DNA of 64,000 nt from Ktedonosporobacter rubrisoli (GTDB lineage: Bacteria > Chloroflexota > Ktedonobacteria > Ktedonobacterales > Ktedonobacteraceae). The stretch covers positions 868,001-932,000 of the forward strand of contig NZ_CP035758.1 in NCBI RefSeq assembly GCF_004208415.1, written 5' to 3'. The position numbers were made by a program, and so were the translations under genes. Below, piece by piece: positions 32,432 to 42,854 of this stretch. Under the pieces are notes generated by a model. The model did no database searches. It saw only the letters and a list, made by a program, of their open reading frames with translations, and was not told where the DNA came from. The stretch's first letter is position 1; every line of letters begins with the position of its first letter.

Positions 32432-35194
32432 TCATAGCGCTAATTCGGCCTGCATCACCTGATCCTCAACCGAATATTGCAGGCGAAAACCAAGCTTCCT
32501 GCATACCTCTTGCATGCCTAGATTTTCCGCAAGAATATCTCCGCGCAGTCGCTCAAGATGTTCATCGCGGCCAATCTGGATCAAGCGGCGCAACAACTCG
32601 GTTCCCAGGCCTTTGCGCTGGAAAGGATCGGCGACAAGCACAGCAAATTCAGCCTCATTCCCGCTATGCGCTTTGATCAGGCGGCCCACGCCGAGAATAG
32701 CATGCTCGCCAGTCTGCGGATCTTGATAATCGGCCACAAGAGCCATTTCCCGATCATAGTCAATGAAGCAGATCCCAACCAGGCGCTCATGAGCAATCCG
32801 CTGGTTCAAGCCAAGTAAGTGCAGCCAGCGGAAATACACAGTGCGTTCCGAAAGCGTTTCGTGCAGCTTGACCATCAGCGGCTCATCCTCGGGACGAATG
32901 GGGCGCAGCATGACAGGCGTTCCATCGTGCAAATGCCAGGGCTGCACATAGCGTTGAGGATAAGGGCGAATGGCCGGCTTCGGGATCTCTGCATCCTTGA
33001 TCTCGGGCGGATGTAAGACCACGCGGGCATCCAGAGCAAGCAGGCGCTCGGCAGAAGCGAGCAACGGATTTACATCGATCTCCTTAATTCTTGGCTGCTC
33101 CGCCACAAGATAGCTGAAGTTCACGAGCAGGCGTTCCAGGGCGGCAAGATCGACAGAGGCCCGTCCACGTATTCCTTGCAGGGCTGTGAAGACGCGCGTC
33201 TGCTCCATTAAACGGCGAGCCAGCGTCGTGGTAAGCGGTGGAAGCCCAAGCGCACTGTCACGATACACCTCCACGAGTTGACCGCCCGAGCCAAAGAGCA
33301 GCACGGGACCAAATTGCGGGTCAAGGCTGCTACCCAGAATGAGCTCATAGCCATCAAGAGAAACCAAAGGCTGAACTGTAACGCCCTGGAAATGCTCACT
33401 GCCGGCTTTCTCGCGCACAGCTTCCACAATAGCCCGATAAGCCGTGCGCACGGCTTCAGCATCCTTGAGGCGCAACTGCACGCCGCCGACATCGGTCTTA
33501 TGCGTGATAGTTTCGGAATAGAGCTTGAGCACTACCGGGTAGCCGATAGCTTCCGCCCGCGTAACGGCCTCATCCTCGTTAGTAGCCACCCATGTCTCAA
33601 CAGTAGGCAGGCCATAAGCCGCGAGCAAGCGTTTGGATTCCACTTCAGTGAGCAAGGTGCGGCCCGCCTGGTAGGCGCTCTCAATAATCTTCGCGGCCTT
33701 GGCCCGATCAGGTCCACCACTTCCCGCCTCCAGAGAAGGGAGCGGAGTTTCGTAGATGCTGCGCAGGTTAGAGACGTAGCGCCACATAGAATGGAAGACC
33801 CGGGTTGCGGTATCTGGATAAGGGAAGGTGGGTATCCCAGCACGATTCAGCAAGAGTCTGCCGTTGCTCACCTCGGCGCCGCCCATCCAGCTTGCCAGGA
33901 TTGGTTTACCGGTACTCGTAGCGTAGCCTCTCATCTGCTCAGCAGTCAGCGTTGGATCGGTCATGGCTTGCGGAGTCAGAACGATAAGCAGGCCATCGCT
34001 ATCAGGATTGCGCGCGGCAATCTCAAGCGTTTTTGCATACCGCGCGGGATCGGCATCGCCAAGGATATCGACAGGGTTATTGTGGCTCCAGTGGGTTGGC
34101 AAAATCTGATCGAGCTCGCTACGCGTTTGCGCCGATAGCTCGGCAAGCTCACCACCTGCACTTAAGAGGGCATCGGTTGCCAGCACTCCGGGACCGCCAG
34201 CATTAGTCACGATTGTAAGGCGCGGTCCGCGCGGATGGGGCTGCTTGGCAAGTACTTCGGCCATATAGAACAGGTCAGCAATACGATTGACAGTCAGGAC
34301 TCCGCTGCGACGACAGGCCGCGTCGAACACATCATAGCTGCCAGTTAATGCTCCCGTATGTGAGGCTGCTGCCTGCGCAGCGGCTTGCGTACGCCCGGCT
34401 TTAAGCACAATGATCGGCTTGGCGCGAGCAACTTCGCGAGCTGCCGAAAGAAACGCCCGCGCATCACCGATAGTCTCTAGATAGATGATAATGCTGGTAG
34501 TTTGCGGATCGCTGCCCAGATAATCAATGAGATCGCCCCAGCCAACATCTACCATCGAACCGATAGAGACAAACGCGCTAAAGCCAACCTGCGCCTCCAG
34601 GCTCCAGTCCAACACAGCCGTACAAAGGGCTCCACTCTGGCTGATAAAGCCGACATTGCCGGGTCGCGCCATGGTACTGGCAAAGGTTGCATTGAGATTA
34701 GCCAGGGGATTCATGACGCCCAGGCAATTGGGTCCAATAATGCGTAAATTTCCCTGCCGTGCCCGCTCTTGAATCTGGCGTTCCATTTCGGCTCCGGCCT
34801 CACCGATCTCCTTAAAGCCTGCGGAAAGGATAACTGCACCCGCCACACCCGCCTCAACACATTCGGCAATCAGGGCAGGCACAGTTGCAGCAGGCGTGGC
34901 AATAATGGCAAGATCGACCGGCTGGGGCAAAGCCGAAAGTTTAGGGTATGCCTTTACGCCCAGAACGCTGGCGCGTTTGGGATTCACCGGAAAGACTGTT
35001 CCCCCAAAGGGGTTGCTAATCAGGTTCCATAGCACAGTTCGCCCCACGCTTCCCGGCTTTTCGGTTGCCCCTATGACGGCGACACTCGTTGGCTCAAAGA
35101 TGGCATTTAGAGGATGACGCTGCTTATAACGAAAAACTGCAGTGGGAGTGACGCTGCCGGAAGCAGAGAGACCTCCCGTTTTCCTTCTCTCCAT
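32432..35194 (-). CDS. ADP-forming acyl-CoA synthetase fused to GNAT acetyltransferase (Pat-like)
   Basis: 920 residues from ATG 35194 (GGAAGG upstream). Domains in order: CoA-binding ([20 protein letters not shown]); succinyl-CoA-ligase-like with the phosphohistidine motif [10 protein letters not shown] near 280; ATP-grasp ([20 protein letters not shown], near 560); and C-terminal GNAT ([20 protein letters not shown]). This is the layout of the Pat/PatZ protein lysine acetyltransferases and ADP-forming acetyl-CoA synthetases. The phosphohistidine is present, so synthetase activity remains possible, whereas PatZ-type acetyltransferases lack it. Likely links acetyl-CoA level to protein acetylation. 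Single gene, no close partner. Confidence 0.88.
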   Translation of the reverse strand: MERRKTGGLSASGSVTPTAVFRYKQRHPLNAIFEPTSVAVIGATEKPGSVGRTVLWNLISNPFGGTVFPVNPKRASVLGVKAYPKLSALPQPVDLAIIATPAATVPALIAECVEAGVAGAVILSAGFKEIGEAGAEMERQIQERARQGNLRIIGPNCLGVMNPLANLNATFASTMARPGNVGFISQSGALCTAVLDWSLEAQVGFSAFVSIGSMVDVGWGDLIDYLGSDPQTTSIIIYLETIGDARAFLSAAREVARAKPIIVLKAGRTQAAAQAAASHTGALTGSYDVFDAACRRSGVLTVNRIADLFYMAEVLAKQPHPRGPRLTIVTNAGGPGVLATDALLSAGGELAELSAQTRSELDQILPTHWSHNNPVDILGDADPARYAKTLEIAARNPDSDGLLIVLTPQAMTDPTLTAEQMRGYATSTGKPILASWMGGAEVSNGRLLLNRAGIPTFPYPDTATRVFHSMWRYVSNLRSIYETPLPSLEAGSGGPDRAKAAKIIESAYQAGRTLLTEVESKRLLAAYGLPTVETWVATNEDEAVTRAEAIGYPVVLKLYSETITHKTDVGGVQLRLKDAEAVRTAYRAIVEAVREKAGSEHFQGVTVQPLVSLDGYELILGSSLDPQFGPVLLFGSGGQLVEVYRDSALGLPPLTTTLARRLMEQTRVFTALQGIRGRASVDLAALERLLVNFSYLVAEQPRIKEIDVNPLLASAERLLALDARVVLHPPEIKDAEIPKPAIRPYPQRYVQPWHLHDGTPVMLRPIRPEDEPLMVKLHETLSERTVYFRWLHLLGLNQRIAHERLVGICFIDYDREMALVADYQDPQTGEHAILGVGRLIKAHSGNEAEFAVLVADPFQRKGLGTELLRRLIQIGRDEHLERLRGDILAENLGMQEVCRKLGFRLQYSVEDQVMQAELAL

Positions 35195-35683
35195 ATATCT
35201 CGATCCTTCCAAAGGCACTAACATGCATCGTAATATATCCATTCAAAGAGTGTCAAACTGAGCTCTCAAGCCCTTCTCCGTCTCGCCTCTTCTTACCACA
35301 AATTAATCACATGCCCACAATTGTCGCTGGTAAAAAGAGAAAGGGCAGGAAACTGGCTTTTCTAAACCTCTCTCATCTCTCGTAATATTCCCGAACAAAC
35401 TAAAACCCTCTTACCCTCCTCGCTAAGCAAGAGTATTGCCAGGGTTGACATTCACCAAATTAGAATATATATTTTAATTATGAAATGTATATTCTAATCT
35501 TAGAATGATGGCCATAGAGCATAGCCGAATGCTCGTATGAGCAGGCAGACAAAACGTATTTCAGGCGCGAGGAGGGTGCTAGTCTCATTTAAAGCAAAAG
35601 TTCCTCCAGAACACAAATGTATTAGGGGTAAGACGTTTGCCTCCTCGTTCGTTCCCAACTCCCACTAAAAAGGATATTCAACT
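35195..35683. other. intergenic region with divergent promoters
   Basis: Besides the promoter/operator at 35445-35498 there is a leader of about 200 bases before the membrane-protein gene. No open frame with a binding site was found. Confidence 0.4.
35445..35498 (+). promoter_or_regulatory. near-consensus promoter overlapped by an inverted repeat
   Basis: TTGACA (35445-35450), 17 bases, TATATT (35468-35473). An 11-base perfect inverted repeat ATTAGAATATA (35459-35469) / TATATTCTAAT (35488-35498) covers the -10 and start region; a further TTAGAATG follows at 35500. A repressor bound here would block transcription of the 35684-37126 genes. Confidence 0.65.
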
Positions 35684-36136
35684 ATGCAACAAGAAAACAC
35701 ACAGTTGGCGCGCAAACGTATTCTTCAATATCTCATCTGGTTCCACTTCGCTATCAATGTATTGCATACGGTTACTCATATTGGGGCGGGAGTCATGCAT
35801 ATACCCCTGTTTCAAACAGTCTATGCCGTTGGGGTAATTATGCTGGCCCCCTTCATTGCCCTCATCTGGCTTCCGCGCTCACTGCGTCAGGCCGCCGGTA
35901 TCCTGGTATGCATTCTGATTGCCTCCTTCATTTTTGGTTTTTTAAACCACTTGCTTCTACCCGGCGCTGACCTGGTTTCCTCAGTCACCGGTATGTGGGC
36001 TCTGCCCTTCCAGCTTTCCGCCTACCTGGTTCTCCTGACCGAGATAGCTGGCATCGGCTTGTGCTTCTGGATAATCATCGTTAGCCGGCCAAACCAGCTG
36101 CGCAGCTCTGCTCCCGGCCGCAAAAAACAAGCCTGA
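35684..36136 (+). CDS. four-helix membrane protein
   Basis: 150 residues after AAGGATA. Four hydrophobic segments: IWFHFAINVLHTVTHIGAGV, FQTVYAVGVIMLAPFIALIW, AAGILVCILIASFIFGFLNH and LSAYLVLLTEIAGIGLCFWI. The tail is short and basic (APGRKKQA). Two His-containing helices (FHFAINVLHTVTH) are notable, but no family was recognised. It is probably co-transcribed with the epimerase 36 bases downstream, under the palindromic promoter. Confidence 0.7.
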   Translation: MQQENTQLARKRILQYLIWFHFAINVLHTVTHIGAGVMHIPLFQTVYAVGVIMLAPFIALIWLPRSLRQAAGILVCILIASFIFGFLNHLLLPGADLVSSVTGMWALPFQLSAYLVLLTEIAGIGLCFWIIIVSRPNQLRSSAPGRKKQA

Positions 36137-36172
36137 GCAGAAACGCTTGTTAGAAGAGGTTGAGAGAAAAAC

Positions 36173-37126
36173 ATGAATATTCTCGTCGCAGGAGCCAGCG
36201 GAGCCATCGGCGTTCCTCTGGTACGCGCACTACTTGCCCATGGCTATACAGTAACCGGGCTCACCAGAACCCCGGAAAAACGTCAATTGCTCTCGGACCT
36301 GGGAGCCGAATCCCTGCTGGCAGACGCGCTTAAGCGCGAGGAGTTGCTACAAGCAGTGAAAGGGCGACACTTTGATGCGGTAATCCATATGCTCACCGCC
36401 CTGCCCAGGGGCGGACCAATGCGCCACAGCGACATGGACGCCACCAATACCATACGCAACCTTGGCACAGGCAATCTTCTCGCCGCCGCCAGGTCCGTAG
36501 AAGCCAGGCGCTTTCTCGCCGAGTCTATGATCCTGGGCTATGGCTATGGCGACTGGGGGGAACAAATTCTTAGCGAAGAGCAGCCATTCGGACCCCCCGG
36601 AAGCACAAAAGCTTTAGAACGGCATGTGGCCGGGCTGCGCACGCTGGAAGAACAGGTTTTTGCCGCCACGAAGGCCGGATGGCTAGAGGGCATTGCCCTG
36701 CGCTATGGAGCCTTCTATGGGAGGGAGCTTGCAGGACAGATGGTGGGCCTGTTACGCCACAAACTTCCGTTTTTGCCCAATGGAGGCCATAGCGTGCTTT
36801 CCTGGATCGCGCTCGAAGATGCGGCAAGCGCGATGATCGCCGCACTTGAACGCGGCCGAGCGGGCCAGGCCTATAACATTGTGGATGACGAACCAGTAAG
36901 ACTGCTAGATTTCTTTACTTGCATGGCTCACATCTTCGCAGCCCCAGAGCCACGCACGCTGCCCGGCTGGCTGCTTCGGCTGGCCGCCCCCTATGGCTAT
37001 ATCTTCCTCGGGGGCACCACAATGAGAGTATCTAACGCCAAAGCAAAGCAAGAACTGGCCTGGGCTCCAGCCTTGCCCACCTATCGTGAGGGGCTGAAGT
37101 GGGCAGCCCAGGGCTGGGACGAATAG
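36173..37126 (+). CDS. NAD(P)-dependent epimerase/dehydratase-like protein
   Basis: 317 residues. It starts MNILVAGASGAIGVPLVRAL, an extended-SDR Rossmann motif GxxGxxG. The later sequence (AESMILGYGYGDWG, ALRYGAFYGRE, AYNIVDDEPVRLLDF) follows NAD-dependent epimerases/dehydratases. A clear YxxxK is not visible at the expected place (ALERHVAGLRTLEEQV), so it may be one of the atypical NmrA/epimerase-like proteins. Second gene of the unit with the membrane protein. Confidence 0.78.
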   Translation: MNILVAGASGAIGVPLVRALLAHGYTVTGLTRTPEKRQLLSDLGAESLLADALKREELLQAVKGRHFDAVIHMLTALPRGGPMRHSDMDATNTIRNLGTGNLLAAARSVEARRFLAESMILGYGYGDWGEQILSEEQPFGPPGSTKALERHVAGLRTLEEQVFAATKAGWLEGIALRYGAFYGRELAGQMVGLLRHKLPFLPNGGHSVLSWIALEDAASAMIAALERGRAGQAYNIVDDEPVRLLDFFTCMAHIFAAPEPRTLPGWLLRLAAPYGYIFLGGTTMRVSNAKAKQELAWAPALPTYREGLKWAAQGWDE

Positions 37127-37721
37127 ATTGCCCTGACAACTGTCTGAAAGACGACAGTCAAGCAGGTCGGAAACAGCATTACCTTCTTGCCAGCAGAGCT
37201 GAGGAGTAATATTGTTGCCCGATCATTAATAAAGCACGCTCTTTTCTCTACAATATAATTTTTCCAATTTTCGCATTATTTATTCACGATTTATAGTTCT
37301 CTATGCTGTATGGAAATGTTTGGCTAAGCCTATGCAGGCTATTGCTACATTAGATTAAAATTTTGCTAATATTCTTCTCAATTTAAATAAACACAGCTAT
37401 CTACCTCATGCGTTGCTTGACCCTGAAGAAGCTCTTATGGTATGCTTGCTTTGCAGTAGCCGGTTCTCCGGATGGAGCTAGATTGCGCGTATAAGCAAGC
37501 GGCCTGTATTTATAATGAACATCGAGCGCTCTTGAGCGCTCCATATTTTTTGCTCCAATATCTCAGAAAGTTTTTTTTGACTATACTCTGCAATGCTTAT
37601 TGATACAATTTTAATATTGGTATATTTACATGTATCAATAATTGTCAAATTCAGCTTTTGGAAAAGATATTTATGCATTTTATCTATCCCATGTATTTAT
37701 GTGCTTTATTGAGGAAAGGGG
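37127..37721. other. AT-rich intergenic region
   Basis: It has a small hairpin ACTGTC/GACAGT at 37140-37159 shortly after the epimerase stop and a terminator-like stem at 37524-37541. Otherwise it is AT-rich, probably promoter DNA of the permease gene. Confidence 0.4.
37524..37551 (+). terminator. terminator-like hairpin
   Basis: GAGCGC (37524-37529) and GCGCTC (37536-37541) form a perfect stem with a 6-base loop, followed by CATATTTTTT on the plus strand. It lies upstream of the permease gene, so it could be an attenuator in that gene's leader. Confidence 0.4.
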
Positions 37722-39422
37722 TTGTATTTCTTGTCAACACCACAACTACGTCCTGGAAAATCCCTTACCATTTTTGGTATCGCGGGATCGACCATCGCCC
37801 AGATTGCGCCTGCATTTTCCTTTTATTTTGGCATGGCGGTAATCGCCGCTGGAGCGGGGATAGGCGCCCCCTTAGTCATTCTGGTAGCGGCAATCGCCAT
37901 GACCATCGTAGGTTTTAGCGTCGCCGCATTCGCCCAGAAGCACCCATCGAACGGCTCATTAGTCACCTTTCTAGGTCTCTCATTTGGCGGCGTTATAGGA
38001 ACTGCGACAGCCGTACTTTTCACGGCCGCCTATATTCTCCTGTTAGCTTCTGTTATGTTAGTTGTCGGCGGCTGGGTTGCGGATTCGCTGCAGAGTTTCT
38101 ATAACATTCAGATCTCCTGGATTCCCTTAACGATTATCTTTACCGTCATCGCCTGGTTCCTCACCATCAGCGGCATTGATCGTTCAACCCGCGTGGCCAC
38201 GGCGGCGATGATCATCGAAGTAGCGATTCTCTTGCTGGTCTCTATTTTTGTCATCGTTAACCCGCCGGCCCAGCTTTCAGCCGCCCCATTCTTGCCATCA
38301 TCTATCAGCAATGGTTTAGAGGGTCTGGGTCTAGGCTTTCCCTTAGCAGTCTTCCTCTTTATTGGCTTTGAAAACTCGGTGGCGCTTGCCGAAGAAAGCG
38401 AGCAGCCTCAACGCAACATTCCACGAGCGGTACTTACCAGCATTGGCCTGATGGGGCTGCTTTATCTCATAGTGGCCTATTGCACAGTAGAGGGTTTCGG
38501 CAACAATGCAGCAGCTCTGGCCAAAAGTTCCATTCCATTCATGGACCTGGCGCAGAAGTACCTGGGAGGGCTGGCAGTACTCGCAGCGCTCGCCGGCTTT
38601 ACCAGTGCCGCAGGCACGCTGCTGGCTGGCTCAAACAATCTTTCACGTGTCATCTTCAATTCCGCCCGCGAAGGGCTCTTCCCGGCTCCTCTGGCCCAGG
38701 TCTCAAAACGCTTCGGGACGCCCATCGTTGCCCTGACGATACCCGCCATTCTCGCCTTAGCGATTGCCCTGATCGTTGGTATCGGCAGCGGCGGATGGCT
38801 CACAGGATATAGCTATGTCTCCTCGCTGGGCTCGATTCCGCTGATCATCATTTATGGCGCAATCAACGTCGCGGTGATCTTCTACAAGCCCTTGGGACTC
38901 TCGCCGTTGCGCCGCTATGTCCTGCCAGTTATAGGACTTATCAGTATTGCTATTCCTTTCTGGGCTCTGATTCAGCCGGGTCAGCCTGCGCCGGTAAATC
39001 TGTTCCCCTGGATCGTCCTGGTGCTGCTCATTTTGGCCTTGCTTTATTCCTGGTGGAAGGTAAAGACCGATCCAGCATTGCCCAGCCGTATTGGTGCAAC
39101 CGGACCGGGAGCGTTGGCAGAGGAGTCGTTTGTGGAAACGACTGTCACGGCAAGTTCTGTAACAAACGAAGAAGAGGTATCTGAGAGCGGCAGCTCGCTC
39201 GCCGCCAGCGCCGCTACGCAGCCAGAAGAATCAGCCGAAGTCGACAAGCAAGCCACTGAGGCTAAAGAGCTTGTCCAGGTTGCAGAAGCGCCCCAGGCCG
39301 ATCAGGAAGATGACGAGCAAGAGCTTGCCAAGGTTGCAGAAGCGCCCCAGGCCGATCAGGAAGGTGATGCGCAAGAACCTGATAGTGCCGGTACAAAAGA
39401 CAAAGCTGCACAGTCAGAATAA
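37722..39422 (+). CDS. APC-superfamily permease with acidic C-terminal tail
   Basis: 566 residues from a TTG start after GAGGAAAGGGG. About 12 membrane segments follow LTIFGIAGSTIAQIAPAFSF; the TM6-like segment FLFIGFENSVALAEESEQPQ and FTSAAGTLLAGSNNLSRV are typical of amino-acid/polyamine permeases (YfnA/PuuP-like). From about residue 465 an unusual Glu/Ala/Gln-rich cytoplasmic tail of about 100 residues follows, including a duplicated VAEAPQADQE unit encoded by a 33-base exact repeat. Substrate unknown. An alpha/beta hydrolase and a second APC permease follow, perhaps a small uptake-and-hydrolysis group. Confidence 0.85.
   Translation: MYFLSTPQLRPGKSLTIFGIAGSTIAQIAPAFSFYFGMAVIAAGAGIGAPLVILVAAIAMTIVGFSVAAFAQKHPSNGSLVTFLGLSFGGVIGTATAVLFTAAYILLLASVMLVVGGWVADSLQSFYNIQISWIPLTIIFTVIAWFLTISGIDRSTRVATAAMIIEVAILLLVSIFVIVNPPAQLSAAPFLPSSISNGLEGLGLGFPLAVFLFIGFENSVALAEESEQPQRNIPRAVLTSIGLMGLLYLIVAYCTVEGFGNNAAALAKSSIPFMDLAQKYLGGLAVLAALAGFTSAAGTLLAGSNNLSRVIFNSAREGLFPAPLAQVSKRFGTPIVALTIPAILALAIALIVGIGSGGWLTGYSYVSSLGSIPLIIIYGAINVAVIFYKPLGLSPLRRYVLPVIGLISIAIPFWALIQPGQPAPVNLFPWIVLVLLILALLYSWWKVKTDPALPSRIGATGPGALAEESFVETTVTASSVTNEEEVSESGSSLAASAATQPEESAEVDKQATEAKELVQVAEAPQADQEDDEQELAKVAEAPQADQEGDAQEPDSAGTKDKAAQSE
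39277..39363 (+). repeat. 33-base direct repeat inside the permease tail
   Basis: Bases 39277-39309 recur exactly at 39331-39363, 54 bases apart (18 codons), so the tail can vary in length by slippage or recombination without frame loss. Confidence 0.8.
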
Positions 39423-39608
39423 ATAGCGCAGGGCCAGCGAGAAATGTAGCGCTTCACTTTCCCGCTATATACTCCCTGGCATTTCCTGCTTACTCTTTCT
39501 TTTCAAGCTTCTCGTCTTGATCGTGAGGAGACGGCCGGATAAGCTGGCCGGCCTCCTCATACATACCGAGGAATTTCATGAATTGTGTTGAGAAAAGAGG
39601 TTGAATTT

Positions 39609-40520
39609 ATGCAACTTGAGAAAACGCGTAGAGGTCCGGAATTTCACCAGGACTCTGGCTATAGCGTGCGCGAGACCTTGCTACGTATTGAGCCTCGCGT
39701 CGATCTCTATATTCGGGAGAAATGGCGCGCAGGCGAAGAAAGCAAGCTGCCGGTCGTACTCCTCCATGGTGCCGGCATGGATAGCACAGGTTTTGACGTG
39801 CCGGTCGGCAATACCTCACTTGTAGATGCGTTGGCGCTTAACGGCTCACGCACCTTCGTCTTCGACTTCCGTGGTCATGGCCGCTCAAGCCGCGCTGAGG
39901 ATGGCGGTTCGGTCACGGTAGCAAGCTCGGTTGCCGACACGCTCGAAGTGCTCGATTTTGTGCGCGAGGTCACGGGATCAGAAAAGGTGGTCTTGATCGG
40001 AGAGAGCTACGGGACGATCGTAGCACCGGTCGTCGCCGAACAAAAACCTGAGCGCATAGCCGGTTTAGCCTTGTTGGGCCTGATCCATTCGGGCTCGGCT
40101 ACTCCCCTCGATGACTTTCTTGCCGAGTTGCGCGAAGCTCCCAGCGGCTATGCCTTCACCACGGAGGAAGAATGGCCCGAAGTCTTCATTCCCTCCGCGT
40201 CGCCGGAGGTAGTAGCCTGGCATCAAGCGCAGTTCGGCACAGCTTATGCCTATCCTGTTGGCCCCTATCTAGAAGTGGCTAAACTACCCCATACACGGGC
40301 TCCTGAGCGCATTGCCGGACGTGTCCTGGTCATTACAGGAGATCAAGATCCCTACGCCAGCGAAGCAGATACCTCCGGCTTCCTTGCTGCGGTCGGAACC
40401 AGGCAGACTCAGCACATCCACCAAAACGGCGTGGGCCATCTGCCTTACGTTGAGAAGCAAGCTCTGGAGGTACAAAAGGCCCTTTGCGAACTCATCGACG
40501 CTTGTAGCGCGCAACAATAA
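39609..40520 (+). CDS. alpha/beta hydrolase
   Basis: 303 residues from ATG 39609 (AGAGG 9 bases upstream; a TTG at 39585 is possible). The fold motifs are all present: VVLLHGAGMDSTGF (oxyanion), FDFRGHGRS, nucleophile GESYG, GDQDPY with the acid and NGVGHLPYVE with the His. It resembles esterases/lipases of the general hydrolase type; substrate not predictable. Between two permease genes on the same strand. Confidence 0.85.
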   Translation: MQLEKTRRGPEFHQDSGYSVRETLLRIEPRVDLYIREKWRAGEESKLPVVLLHGAGMDSTGFDVPVGNTSLVDALALNGSRTFVFDFRGHGRSSRAEDGGSVTVASSVADTLEVLDFVREVTGSEKVVLIGESYGTIVAPVVAEQKPERIAGLALLGLIHSGSATPLDDFLAELREAPSGYAFTTEEEWPEVFIPSASPEVVAWHQAQFGTAYAYPVGPYLEVAKLPHTRAPERIAGRVLVITGDQDPYASEADTSGFLAAVGTRQTQHIHQNGVGHLPYVEKQALEVQKALCELIDACSAQQ

Positions 40521-40836
40521 ACTATCCATCAAGTACCTTCCTGGCAGGGATTACCAGGTGCAGAGCAGCTTCAGGCAGTGGAGAGAAAATAAACCATTTC
40601 CCGTGGCTGACTGCTTGCGTTCATCGGGAAAAGTTACAGCTTTCAAGGGGAGGCTTTCACGGCCTGGAATGCTCAAAGAGCTGCAAGCCTTCCCCATAAA
40701 GCTTATAGGGACACTTTTTCGTCGAAAGCAAGCGGCCTTGATAGAGATGGAGCAGGAAGAACGACTAACGGCACCTCTCTAGCTAGCGCTCCCTGCAAGG
40801 AAGATCCAATACATCATATGCAAGAGAGGAATGCGC
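40521..40836. other. intergenic region
   Basis: No convincing frame with its own start. It probably holds the promoter of the second permease gene; GAGAGGA precedes the start. Confidence 0.4.
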
Positions 40837-42351
40837 ATGGATGCTCCCATGGAATCATCGGCAAGCCCACGTAAGCCGATACTACCCGGTATGAGAATAC
40901 TTCCCTCTGAACTCTATACCGCCAAAGCCTTGCCAATGTTTCTGGGCAAATATGATATGACGGCGACATATATCATTATGCTCTTCAATATCACTATTGC
41001 GGCCCAGATTGTCGCGGGAGGGACGGCGGGAATAAGCTATCTGATCATAGGCGGCCTGGCCTTCTTTTTTCCGTGCGCCATAGTAACAACACAGCTAGCC
41101 GCCATGTTCCCTCACGAAGGCGCGCTCTATAACTGGACCCACAAGGCATTAGGAGGCTATTGGAGCTTCTTTTCTGGCTTTTGTGCCTGGCTCTCGGGCG
41201 CACTTATTATCACCGCAGGCCCAAATCTGATGGTTGCCTATATTCAGGCAATGAATCCGCATTGGCTTTCGGAGCCCTGGCAGCAGGGAGTAGCCATGAT
41301 CGCCTTCTTAATATTTGGCAGTTTTCTGGCGCGGCAACGCTTCCGCATGGTACAGTATATTGTCAATGGCATGACGGCTATCTATCTGCTCTCTATTCCC
41401 TTAATCGGTATCTCGCTTGTGGTCTGGTTTCTCAAGGGCCATCCATCGGCTACAAATTTTGGCAATCTCTCCGATTGGGCCGTAAGCCCTGCTAACTTTG
41501 TCCTCTTCGGCTCAGCCACTTTTGCCTATCTAAGCACTGAGGTCCCCTTGATTCTGGGTGGCGAGATGAAAAGAGAGCGCAAAGTCATCAGCTTTCACTT
41601 ATTCTGGGGGACGCTAGTTGTTTTTGTAAGCTATCTTATTGCGGCATTTGCCATGCTGATCATTGAAGGACCTAACTCGGCAAATCTAGGTCTGTTTACT
41701 CCAGTAGCGGCGGTAGAGGCAGTTTTTGGCAAGTTCGTTGGGAATATTGAAGCCATCTTTATCATGTGCTATTTCTTTATCATTCCAACAACATTTAACT
41801 ATATCTTCTCGCGCCTACTATTTGCTGGAGCCGTTGATCAGCACTTGCCCATAGGTCTGGGGAAGCTCAACAAGAATCGTGTCCCTGCCAGGGCTATCAA
41901 TTTTCAAACGATTCTTGCCGTGGCTTTCGTTGCTCTAGCCTTTATCGTCCTGCCCTATGCAACCAGGATCTCGCGGCCTGCAGATTTTGCCCTTGAGGCC
42001 TATAACGTGGTAACTGCTGCCGCTACGCTGATCTGGGCCATTTCAGTCTCCTTTATGTTTATCGATGTAGTTTTCTGCTATATACGCGATAAACAAGGCT
42101 TTCAGAAAGTGCGCCTTTTCCCAATGCCTCTGCTCTGGATAAGCTGCCTGCTGGGGACGCTTTCCTGTGGAGCTGGCATTGTGACAACGCTTGGTTACTC
42201 CTGGACGCCGCTCATCAGCAATGGTCAGTGGTGGTACATTGTTGGTGGCTTAACGATTATCTGTTTGATTATCGCCGCAGTTGGCGGGATGCTGGCTAAT
42301 AGCGAGGCCCGCTGGGAAGGGGACAAAAGAGAAATCGGCTTCGATTCCTAG
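40837..42351 (+). CDS. APC-superfamily permease
   Basis: 504 residues from ATG 40837 (AGAGGA 6 bases before; ATG 40831 abuts the binding site). About 12 membrane helices: MLFNITIAAQIVAGGTAGIS, FFFPCAIVTTQLAAMFPHEG and ALYNWTHKALGGYWSFFSGF follow the amino-acid permease pattern. No accessory domain. Substrate unknown. A strong terminator follows the stop, so the hydrolase/permease group ends here. Confidence 0.85.
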   Translation: MDAPMESSASPRKPILPGMRILPSELYTAKALPMFLGKYDMTATYIIMLFNITIAAQIVAGGTAGISYLIIGGLAFFFPCAIVTTQLAAMFPHEGALYNWTHKALGGYWSFFSGFCAWLSGALIITAGPNLMVAYIQAMNPHWLSEPWQQGVAMIAFLIFGSFLARQRFRMVQYIVNGMTAIYLLSIPLIGISLVVWFLKGHPSATNFGNLSDWAVSPANFVLFGSATFAYLSTEVPLILGGEMKRERKVISFHLFWGTLVVFVSYLIAAFAMLIIEGPNSANLGLFTPVAAVEAVFGKFVGNIEAIFIMCYFFIIPTTFNYIFSRLLFAGAVDQHLPIGLGKLNKNRVPARAINFQTILAVAFVALAFIVLPYATRISRPADFALEAYNVVTAAATLIWAISVSFMFIDVVFCYIRDKQGFQKVRLFPMPLLWISCLLGTLSCGAGIVTTLGYSWTPLISNGQWWYIVGGLTIICLIIAAVGGMLANSEARWEGDKREIGFDS

Positions 42352-42378
42352 TCCTGGCCCTCAACCCCTAGTTCCAGA

Positions 42379-42413
42379 ACTCCCTGCCATAAGATGGTAG
42401 GGAGTCTTTCTTT
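42379..42413 (+). terminator. intrinsic terminator after the permease gene
   Basis: ACTCCCTGCCA / TGGTAGGGAGT, 11 bp with one wobble and a 5-base loop, followed by CTTTCTTT. Confidence 0.85.
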
Positions 42414-42854
42414 GGCCTGTAAATGTTGCTCTCTGCATTGTAGACAACCACAGATCGCTATATTATTTAAATATCATTCACAGTAAATATATATTATATC
42501 TAAAATATCTAGAATTAACGACACTTTCGCGACAGTCACGTAGGTAAAGCGAGACACACATAATACATTTTTAGCAGGGCTGAGACAAAATTCACAAAAT
42601 CTTAGCGCTGTATTAACTCCATACTGTTGACGTATCCTTATTGGATACGTATTATTAAATAAGTCCTACTATACAATCTATATCGCTGATAGTATGATTC
42701 TTGAAGACATACATCTTGTGCTTCAGTTCTAAACTTAAGAGCAGGCGGCAAGAACTATGATTGTGTGTTTTCTACTTCCTGCACACGCAGTCATAGCATG
42801 TCTCAGGGGGTGCAAGCAGTTATTCTATGGAGGAAGTAAAAGGTATCTGGAAAT
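42414..42854. other. AT-rich intergenic region
   Basis: No gene seen. It is the upstream region of the L,D-transpeptidase gene, with a binding site GGAGG near 42830 about 20 bases before its start. Confidence 0.4.

Noticed and set aside
35637..35837. 66-codon frame overlapping the membrane-protein start
   Set aside because: It is a frame-shifted reading of that gene's start; the frame from 35684 has a proper binding site and membrane helices.
40312..40782. 156-codon plus-strand frame overlapping the hydrolase end
   Set aside because: It is a shadow frame of the hydrolase gene and has no own start signal.
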